Of a stretch of DNA of 63,099 nt, positions 51,711 through 59,600 are shown in pieces. This DNA is from Kiritimatiellia bacterium. Its GTDB lineage: Bacteria > Verrucomicrobiota > Kiritimatiellia > RFP12 > UBA1067. Both the position numbers and the translations under genes were made by a program. The notes beneath the pieces are model-generated. The model was not told where the DNA came from. It did not search any database and was given only the letters and a program-made list of their open reading frames with translations. Where the stretch lies: positions 1 to 63,099 of the forward strand of contig JAGCVN010000106.1 in the NCBI GenBank assembly GCA_017962315.1, written 5' to 3'. Position 1 is the first letter of the stretch. Each line of letters starts with the position of its first letter.

Positions 51711-52630
51711 ATGAAGGCGGCGGGCGTCCGGCAAAAGGTATTCTGTATATCCTTGCCTCCTCCTTCTTCTTCGCCTTGATGGGGGTGTTTGTCCGGCTTG
51801 CCGGCGATGTCCCGTTCCTCCAGAAGACCTTCTTCCGGAACGGGATCGCATTTGTGATCGCCGCCGTCGCACTTCTCCATGCCGGACGGAAACATCCCGA
51901 TGTTTGGAAATTACCCCAAGGGGGGCTCCGTTTCCTTCTCTTGCGTTCACTTGCGGGGACAATCGGCATTTTCGGAAATTTCTATGCACTCGGACGGATC
52001 AACATCGCCGATGCGGCGACGCTGAACAAACTTTCGCCCTTTTTCGCGATCGTTTTCAGTTTTCTGCTGCTGGGCGAGCGGATCCTCGCAATCCCGTTGC
52101 TGGCGGTATTCGGCGCGATGGGTGGCGCGATGCTGGTGATGAAACCCGCGTTCGACTCGGCGGATCCGGTTCCGTATCTCGCAGGATTCGTCGGCGGGAT
52201 CGGTGCCGGTTTTGCCTACACCTGTATCCGCCGGTTGAAATTCCTCGGCGTGGATGGCGCGTTGATCGTGACCTTCTTCTCCGCGTTCTCCACGTTCGCC
52301 GTCGTTCCCTATCTCGCCTTCCACTACACGCCCATGACGGCGGCGCAGACCTGGATCCTGACAGGAGCCGGTGTCGCGGCGGCAGGCGGACAGTTCTGCG
52401 TGACCGCCGCGTACTTTGCCGCCCCAGCTTCACGAATCGGCATCTTCGACTACTCGCAGATCATCTTCTCCTCGTTGCTGGGATTCTTTGTCTTCGCACA
52501 AGTCCCCGACCTCTGGAGCGTTCTCGGCTATGTGACGATCGTGGCGATGGCCGTCCTGGCGACACACGCGGGAGGGGCGCCGTCTAGTGCGGCTCAAAAC
52601 GGAGACGGGCAGGAATGCGGACGCCCGTAG
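51707..52630 (+). CDS. EamA/DMT family transporter
   Basis: Encodes 307 residues with about ten hydrophobic segments in two EamA halves (about 12-140 and 155-295), each opening with an ILYILASSFFFALMGVFVRL- or YLAGFVGGIGAGFAYTCIRRL-like helix. It is an inner-membrane exporter or importer of small metabolites; the substrate cannot be read. The start at 51707 overlaps the ybeY stop and has GGGAGG 9 bases upstream. Confidence 0.88.
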   Translation: MNEGGGRPAKGILYILASSFFFALMGVFVRLAGDVPFLQKTFFRNGIAFVIAAVALLHAGRKHPDVWKLPQGGLRFLLLRSLAGTIGIFGNFYALGRINIADAATLNKLSPFFAIVFSFLLLGERILAIPLLAVFGAMGGAMLVMKPAFDSADPVPYLAGFVGGIGAGFAYTCIRRLKFLGVDGALIVTFFSAFSTFAVVPYLAFHYTPMTAAQTWILTGAGVAAAGGQFCVTAAYFAAPASRIGIFDYSQIIFSSLLGFFVFAQVPDLWSVLGYVTIVAMAVLATHAGGAPSSAAQNGDGQECGRP

Positions 52631-52726
52631 AACCGGCAGCTTGCCCGTTTCGGTACGGTCTGGAATTTAAGAGACGAGGAAAAACTTCGCGTATTCCGAA
52701 TGCGGGGATGCGCCGCAAGATTCTTC

Positions 52727-52756
52727 TTGCCATTTCGGGAGGTTTCTCCGCATACT
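52727..52756 (+). promoter_or_regulatory. Promoter of the DUF502-CDF pair, probably leaderless
   Basis: TTGCCA (52727-52732) and CATACT (52751-52756) have an 18-base spacer, and the ATG follows after only 6 bases. No ribosome binding site lies in the usual window, so the transcript is probably leaderless. Confidence 0.5.
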
Positions 52757-52762
52757 AGACGC

Positions 52763-53518
52763 ATGAAAAATGCAAACGGGAAGCGGGAGAAATCCACGGG
52801 TAAAAAGAAGGGGCTTTTTGCCCGCATCGGCAATAACATCTTCATCGGTGTTATTCTGATTACGCCGTTGATTGCCACCGTGTTGATCTTCAACTTCCTG
52901 CTGCGGATCACGACTTCGTGGATTCCGCCGAAATTGCTTCAACGCGTATTCCCGCAACTGGGGGAACTGTACAACGGCTACCTGATCAAGGTGATCGTCC
53001 TCATTGCCATCCTCGCAATGCTGTTCATGCTGGGCGTGTTCGCCCATAACTTCCTCGGCAAATTCTTCCTGAAACTCTTTGACCGCATCCTGTCCCGCAT
53101 CCCCTTCATCCGCAACATCTACGTCTTCATCCGGCAGATCTGCGAATGGATCGCACGTAGCATGTCCCAGGGGGGAAACTCGATCTTCCAGTCGGTCGTC
53201 ATGGTCGAATACCCGCGCAAGGGGTGTTACGCCATCGGGTTCACCACTTCGGAAACGCTCCCCGGACTCGCGAAGAAACTGCCCCACCATCCGGATGGGA
53301 CACCGCGCGAGTTTGTCAACGTGTTCATCCCGACGACGCCGAACCCGACCTCCGGGTTCTTCCTCATTTTCCCGAAAGAAGAGACGACCCCGATGGACAT
53401 CGACGTCCCCTCGGCGGTCAACTTGATCATCAGTGCGGGTGCGATCCTTCCCGAGCACGATGCGGAGAAGGATTCCTTCCTCAAACTGATCGACTCCATC
53501 GGCGGGAACGCACAGTGA
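52763..53518 (+). CDS. DUF502 family membrane protein
   Basis: Encodes 251 residues. A basic head is followed by two membrane helices (about 24-48 and 68-92) and a soluble domain with IPFIRNIYVFIRQI, VMVEYPRKGCYAIGF and FVNVFIPTTPNPTSGFFLIFPKE, all typical of DUF502. Its function is unsettled; relatives are found across bacteria and in plants. It is followed 13 bases later by the CDF transporter. Confidence 0.9.
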   Translation: MKNANGKREKSTGKKKGLFARIGNNIFIGVILITPLIATVLIFNFLLRITTSWIPPKLLQRVFPQLGELYNGYLIKVIVLIAILAMLFMLGVFAHNFLGKFFLKLFDRILSRIPFIRNIYVFIRQICEWIARSMSQGGNSIFQSVVMVEYPRKGCYAIGFTTSETLPGLAKKLPHHPDGTPREFVNVFIPTTPNPTSGFFLIFPKEETTPMDIDVPSAVNLIISAGAILPEHDAEKDSFLKLIDSIGGNAQ

Positions 53519-53531
53519 CGGACGACGTATC

Positions 53532-54461
53532 ATGACGACAATCGACTTGCAGATTCGCGCCAACCTGGCTTTGCGCGTCACACGCGAAGGATTGGCGGTC
53601 AACATTGTCCTCTTCCTCGTCAAACTCACGGCGGGAATCGTAGGGCATTCGCAGGCGATGCTGGCGGACGCGGTACACACGCTTTCCGATTTTGTTTCCG
53701 ACATCGCCGTCCTCCTCGGCATTCGCTATTCGTCAAAACCTGTCGACACCGACCATGCCTATGGGCACGGGCAGTACGAGACGCTGACGGCGGCCTTCAT
53801 CGGACTGTTGTTGTTCGGGGTCGGACTCAAAATCGGCTGGGAGGCCGTCCGGTCCTTGATTGCCGCATTGGACGGCGCACTCCCCGAACCGCCGGAACGG
53901 CTTGCCTTCTGGGCGGCGATTCTTTCGGTCATCGCGAAAGAGGCAATCTTCCGCCGCACGTTCGCCGTCGGGAAACTCACACAGAACGATGCCTTGATCG
54001 CCAACGCCTGGCACCACCGTTCGGACGCCTTCTCCTCGGTTGCCACCTCGCTCGGTATCGGGGCTGCCGTCTTTCTGGGCAAGGAATGGTCGGTGATGGA
54101 CCCGGTCGCCGCGCTGTTCACCAGTTTTCTCCTGTTGCGCGTCTCCCTCGGCATCATCCGCGAGAAGGTCGGAGGGTTGACCGAACGCGCCCTACCGGGC
54201 GAGCAGCTGGAAGAAATCCGGAACCTCGTCCTCTCCTACCCCGAATTCTCCGAACCGCACAACTTGCGGACGCGCATGGTCGGACCAGTCCACGTCATCG
54301 ACCTCCATGTCCGAGTACGCCCTGAAATGAGCGTATTCGAGGCGCACCGGCTCGCCTCCCTGCTGGAAAATGACCTCCAACATCGCTTCGGCGAGGAGAC
54401 CATCACCAATATCCATGTCGAGCCGTTGGCGAGGCCGCCATCCGCCGTAGACGCAGGATGA
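53532..54461 (+). CDS. Cation diffusion facilitator (CDF) metal transporter
   Basis: Encodes 309 residues. About six membrane helices precede a cytoplasmic C-terminal domain. Metal-binding positions are visible as ADAVHTLSDFVSD in helix 2 and WHHRSDAFSS in helix 5, the His/Asp pairs used for Zn, Fe or Mn. HAYGHGQYE is a conserved loop between helices 2 and 3. The C-terminal domain (HVIDLHVRVRPEMSVFEAHRLAS) is the dimerisation and metal-sensing module. The metal cannot be predicted firmly. Confidence 0.92.
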   Translation: MTTIDLQIRANLALRVTREGLAVNIVLFLVKLTAGIVGHSQAMLADAVHTLSDFVSDIAVLLGIRYSSKPVDTDHAYGHGQYETLTAAFIGLLLFGVGLKIGWEAVRSLIAALDGALPEPPERLAFWAAILSVIAKEAIFRRTFAVGKLTQNDALIANAWHHRSDAFSSVATSLGIGAAVFLGKEWSVMDPVAALFTSFLLLRVSLGIIREKVGGLTERALPGEQLEEIRNLVLSYPEFSEPHNLRTRMVGPVHVIDLHVRVRPEMSVFEAHRLASLLENDLQHRFGEETITNIHVEPLARPPSAVDAG

Positions 54462-54505
54462 GGGGGCGTGTAACCCATTGTTCACGAATCCGCCCCCTTT
54501 TCTTC

Positions 54506-54702
54506 GGGACTTCGTGCATAAGTATGGGTCTGGTTCAACCGACAAAAGGCATTTTCGAGGTGTGAAACGCCGTTTCCCCCCGAGAAAGCAACGGGCGGGA
54601 AACCTTGCGCGTTTTTGAGTACAGAGGCGCAGAGAAAGGGCAACGGGGACGTTACCCCGCCCAGACTGCGAACGCAAAGGAGGGGTAACGTCCCCGCTGC
54701 CC
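54506..54702 (+). repeat. Dispersed intergenic repeat, copy 3, ending in a large inverted repeat
   Basis: The first 110 bases (GGGACTTCGTGCATAAG... to GCGCGTTTTTGAG) match copies 1 and 2. The following GGGCAACGGGGACGTTACCCC (54638-54658) is repeated in reverse complement at 54682-54702 with 20 of 21 matches across a 23-base spacer. This resembles two ends of the element facing each other. The rest of 54462-54788 shows no gene. Confidence 0.75.
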
Positions 54703-54788
54703 TTCGCGGGGCGGGTCGGACGGCAGGAGTGCGTGTGTAGTTTTTAACGCATTTCCCAAATCTCACCCCCCCGGGTATTTCGCTGGGG

Positions 54789-55742
54789 TCACATACCGAA
54801 TACAGACATCGCGAAACTGATCACCGCCGGCATAGTGAGGATACTGAGCAGGGTGGTTCCGCTCACCAGCCCGACGGAAAGTTCCACGTCCGAACCGTAT
54901 TTCGCGGCAAGCATCGAGGTCATCGCCGCAACGGGGGCGGAAGCCGAGACAACGAGCGCGAGCATCATTGTCGGATCAAGCGAGAGGAGGTTCCTGAACA
55001 CGACAAGCGCACCGACCATCAAAAGCGGATACGCCACAAGTCGAAACACCGCCGCGACGTATGCGTGCGGCAAACGGAACATCGCCCCCATCTTCGCCCC
55101 CGCCAGGTAGTAGCCGATCACGATCATCGCGAGCGGCGTGTTGAGATCGGCGAGACATTTCACCGGCACGTGCAAAACCGCCGGCAGGGAGAAGGAGGTG
55201 AAAAACACCGGGAGCCCGAGTGCGATACCGACCGTTCCCGGATTGATGAACATCAGTTTCGCCGAACGCCCGGTCAACGAACGCATCGACACGCCGCGCA
55301 TCGTACTGTAGCCCCAACTCCACATGACGAGGTTGAAAATCCCCACGTAGACAACCCCGTAGAAGACGCCTACGTCCCCTAGCAACGCCTGTTCAAGGGG
55401 AACCCCCATGAACCCCGCGTTCGAGAAAACGGCCGCAACCCGCAAGACGTTCTGTTTCGCCGCGTCGCGGTGACGGAGGAAAAAGTTGACGAATACGATG
55501 GCGGCAAGATGCCCCGCGAACGCAAACAGGGCGGCAAATCCGAGCCCCCGCAACATCGAGGGCGCGAACGGCCGCTCAAATGCGTGCAAGACCAATGCAG
55601 GCGTCACGACAAGGACCAGGAGATCGACAATCCCCTTGATACACGCATCGTTGAGCAAGCGGATCTTCCGGCAGATGAATCCGACCGACATAAGCGCGAA
55701 AAGGACACCCACCTGAACCGCCACAGCAAACAAGTTTTCCAT
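54789..55742 (-). CDS. AEC (auxin efflux carrier) family transporter
   Basis: Encodes 317 residues with about ten hydrophobic helices in two inverted halves. It starts MENLFAVAVQVGVLFALMSV and contains FSNAGFMGVPLEQALLG, the conserved NxGxxG-type bend of helix 4. Family members export or take up organic acids such as malate. It follows rsmE by 12 bases and is probably co-transcribed with it. Confidence 0.9.
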   Translation of the reverse strand: MENLFAVAVQVGVLFALMSVGFICRKIRLLNDACIKGIVDLLVLVVTPALVLHAFERPFAPSMLRGLGFAALFAFAGHLAAIVFVNFFLRHRDAAKQNVLRVAAVFSNAGFMGVPLEQALLGDVGVFYGVVYVGIFNLVMWSWGYSTMRGVSMRSLTGRSAKLMFINPGTVGIALGLPVFFTSFSLPAVLHVPVKCLADLNTPLAMIVIGYYLAGAKMGAMFRLPHAYVAAVFRLVAYPLLMVGALVVFRNLLSLDPTMMLALVVSASAPVAAMTSMLAAKYGSDVELSVGLVSGTTLLSILTMPAVISFAMSVFGM

Positions 55743-55754
55743 ATCGTTCCTTCC

Positions 55755-56474
55755 TTATCGGAGCCAGTCCAAGACGGCGGCGAGCGCGACGCACGCCGTA
55801 TCCGTCCGGAGAATGCGGCACCCCAGGGAAAACGGCTGGAATCCGCGCACAAGAAACGACTCGCACTCGTACTCCGTCCACCCGCCCTCCGGCCCGACGG
55901 CGAGCGTCACCGTATGCGCTCCGGAAACACCCGCCGGATCAACGACCGTGGACGACGGATGCGCAAGAAGGCGCGGCGCAGCCGGGAAAAGTCCCTCCAG
56001 CCGGTCTTCCACAAACGGCTTAAACAGCGGGCAGATTTCGACCTTCGGCAGACGGGTCAAACCGGCCTGCTGAAGCCCTTCCAACAGAAGCGGGCGGAAG
56101 GAAGCCGGGTCAAGCCACTGACTGCTGAAGTAGAACTTCTCGACCTTCGCCGCGTTGAGGAGGAATACACGGCGCAACCCCAGCGACGTCAACGGTGCCC
56201 AGAGGCGCTTGAGTACCTTCGGACGGGGTATCGCCAAAATCAAGTCCAGCCACGGTTCGGGCGGCTCCTCCGTGTGGGACGGACGCAGGAAAACCGAACC
56301 GCCATCAATCGAAAGCACGACGGAGGTACCGGCCAGCCCATCCACCGTCCCCGTCTTGAGGATCTGTCCCGGTCGTCCATGCAGCACGCGTAGAATGTGT
56401 TCGGCACGTTTTCCAGAAAGAACGGCGGTGCCGTCGTCCCGGATCTCGCCCGCTTCGAAAAGGATCCTGTTCAT
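55755..56474 (-). CDS. rsmE: 16S rRNA m3U1498 methyltransferase RsmE
   Basis: Encodes 239 residues. It is a SPOUT-type methyltransferase. The N-terminal PUA-like domain (HILRVLHGRPGQILKTG) is followed by the knot region with LAVGPEGGWTEYECESF and SLGCRILRTDTACVALAAVL, which bind SAM. ATG 56474 (MNRILFEAGE) matches the family N-terminus; the 15 codons upstream are unlikely to be used. It diverges from the giant fusion gene at 56661. Confidence 0.93.
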   Translation of the reverse strand: MNRILFEAGEIRDDGTAVLSGKRAEHILRVLHGRPGQILKTGTVDGLAGTSVVLSIDGGSVFLRPSHTEEPPEPWLDLILAIPRPKVLKRLWAPLTSLGLRRVFLLNAAKVEKFYFSSQWLDPASFRPLLLEGLQQAGLTRLPKVEICPLFKPFVEDRLEGLFPAAPRLLAHPSSTVVDPAGVSGAHTVTLAVGPEGGWTEYECESFLVRGFQPFSLGCRILRTDTACVALAAVLDWLR

Positions 56475-56535
56475 CGCGCCGGAAAGTCTACCCGATTCCC
56501 CTCTTTTCCACAATCCCAATCCAAGGTGAATTCAA

Positions 56536-56565
56536 TTGAACGACACGAGGCTCCTTTGATATACT
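56536..56565 (+). promoter_or_regulatory. Promoter of the giant fusion hydrolase
   Basis: TTGAAC (56536-56541) and TATACT (56560-56565) have an 18-base spacer and a GA pair just before the -10 box. The leader is about 90 bases and ends GGATAAGAGGTACATCAA before the ATG at 56661. Confidence 0.6.
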
Positions 56566-56660
56566 GACAGCCGTTACGGCGTGGCAGTCATCCTTCGTCC
56601 AAGAGGGACATTCATCTGCGACAACTTCGCCGGAACCCAGACGGATAAGAGGTACATCAA

Positions 56661-59600
56661 ATGAACCAGCGAAATAGTTTGATTGCAACGGTAGTTCTCG
56701 TCTCGACGACATTCGTTGCCGACGCAGCAGGTAACGCGCCTTGGTGCTTCCGCCACTACCGCTTCAAAATCGACGACTGCATGGGCGGACAGAACGGCGT
56801 GCAACTCTCCGAGTTCCGGCTCCTGAATGGCGATACGGACGTGACGCCGCTCCGCTCCGGTTTTTCGCACGGAGAGGGCATGGACTCCAGTTCCAAGTCC
56901 CCAATCGCCCAGGCGGTTGACGGCAAACTCTCCACGAAATGGTACTCCGTCAACGGTGCGGGTTGCAAGGACATGACGAAATGCTGGCTGCAGATCGACT
57001 ACGACCGGCCGCAGCCCGTGACCGCCTACGACTGGGCGACCGCCAACGACCGCTGGTTCGGGGAAAAGCCCAACGACCACCGCGACCCGATGATTTTCCG
57101 TCTTCTCGGAAGCGACAACGGCGAGACGTGGACGGAACTGGATGCGCGCAACATCGGTGCCAAAAACATCAAACGCAACGCATGGACGGGACCGTACAGC
57201 TCGTTGCACAACGATTCCTTCACCGCCCACTCGATGCTCACACGCGACGGATGGCGCATGATCTCGCGCAAGAACGCGGACGGCGCGACCGTCCATGAAC
57301 TCGTTCCCACGAACCGGTTGCCCGCAAACCTGCCGCCGGTGCGCGAGTGGAAGTTCTACGGAATCAAGGCCACGCATACCGACATCGGCCTCCACAACCC
57401 GCAGTACATCCAGCGACACGGAACCGTGCGCCGTATCGACGAGGCGGCGCGGCTCATCGACGCCGACAGGCGTCCCGACTCCGACCCTGCCGCATACCGC
57501 TACGTGATGGAGGGCGCGTGGTTCTGGGACAACTACCACATGGACAAAGGCATGGATGCCGCGTGGCGCATCGTCACCAACTACATGGCGCGCGGGCGCA
57601 TGGACGTGGGCGTGACGTGCGCGGGCAACCATACGCACCTCTACTCGGCGACGGAGATCGACCGCTCGATCCTCACAAAGCGACGCCTTGAGCAGAAGTG
57701 GGGCGTCCACACGCGCACGTTCATCATGCCCGACAGCCCCGGCCTCAGCTGCTCGCTGATCGATCCGTACGTCCGCGCTGGAATCCGCAACTGCGTCTTC
57801 CTGCCAAACCAGTGGAACCCGATTCCCTCGACCATCTGGAAGATGCGTAAAAAGACGTACACGAAGCGCCCTCACTACAACAGCCCGGACATGCAGGGCG
57901 GCGGCAACAGAATCGCCGTGTCCTACGACCTCGACATCCCGATGGTGTTCCGCTGGAAGGCGCCGGGAGGGAAGGAGTCGCTGCTTGTCTGGTGCTCCAC
58001 GCACTACAGAAGAGGATATGAGCGACTGGGGCTGACGGACAGTGTGAGACCGTCGTTTGTCCAGACTGCGGAGAACCAGATGCCGGAATATCTGGAGATT
58101 CTGGAGAGGAAGTATCCCTACGACGTGTGGCTCGGGGGAATGTATGGCGACGACGAATGGCCGAACACCGGCTTTGCGGACTTCGCGGCGAAGTGGAACA
58201 AGAAGTGGCTGTGGCCGCAGTTCCGCACTGTGGGACGTCTCGACGAGCCGTTCGAGTATCTGGAGGAGAAGTTCGGCGACAAGATTCCCACGCTCACGGG
58301 CGAGATGACGAGCGGCTGGCTGCAGCACGCAGCCTCGACGCCGGAACTCCTCGCCGACAAGCTCAACGCCGACCGGATGCTCGAGACGGCGGAGCGCCTC
58401 GGCACGTTCGCCGGCACAATCGACCGCGCCGCCGTTGACCGTGCCTGGTGGTACCTCATCCTCAACGACGAACACTCCTACGGCACGAGTGGCTACAAGG
58501 GGCGGCGCGTGTTCGAGACGTGGATGCAGCACCGCGACTGGATCGAACGCGCCGCCGCGACGGCCTCGAACGAACTCGCGAAGGCGGTAGCGAAACTTGG
58601 ACTGAAGAAGGAATTGTTCACAAATGACAATTGCCACAATTGTTCACAAATCACAAATATCAATTCTACACGTTCTACATGTTCTACACGGCTAAAAAAT
58701 CTGCGTGAGGCAAAAGACGGCGTCACCGAAAACCGCTGGTACCGCGTGGTCGTGACGAACGGCGTCATCTACTCCATCTACGACAAGGAGCTTGCGCGCG
58801 AGCTAATCGACGGCCCCGCCAACCGCTTCATGTACACCCGCGACAACCACAAGACTTGGGAGGCGGAGCCCGAAAAGGCGCTTGGCGCGAAGGTGACGCG
58901 CCGCGTGTACCTGGCCGAGAACGAGAAGCGCATCGACATCAAGGACCGCTTCGAACACGCGAGCGACCTCTTCAACACGAACCGCTACTACCGCTTCGGC
59001 TATCTCGCGTTCCCGTTCGCCGTGTCGGGCGGCGCGTTCCGCGCGCACCTCAACGGCACGGTGATACGTCCGTATGAGGACTGCCACCCGATGACGACGG
59101 ACGCCTACTGCGCCGTGCGCGACTGGTGTCTGGTGGAGAACAACGACTTCGGCGTGGCGCTGATGATGCGCGACTCGACGCTGACGGAGTTTGGCGAGAT
59201 CCATCCCGACAAGACGTGCTACACCGGCAAGCCGCCGAAGGGGAAGACCTCCATCTATCCGTATCTCTTCACGGATTGGCTCCAGATGCACCAGCCGGAC
59301 GGGGATTCGATGAACTTCACGTTCCGCTTCGCGATCACGTCGTATGCAGGCCGCTGGGAAACGGCGGGAATCCCCCGCATCTGCGAGGACTGGCTTGACC
59401 CGTATGCGAAATGGATGCGTGAAAACAATGTTCCGCATGTCGCCCGCGAAACCATCGCGGAACCGCCGCCCGGCTGGACGGGACTCATCGAGAAGCCCCG
59501 CGCCGGACACGGCGAGAAGGACGGGCAGATGTACGTTCTCTGGGGGGCGGAAATGTCGCCCGATTTCGACCATTACGAACTCTGGCGTGACGGACTATTT

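Noticed and set aside
56574..58637. 687-codon open frame on the minus strand
   Set aside because: It is antisense to the GH38-like part of the fusion gene and has shadow-type composition.
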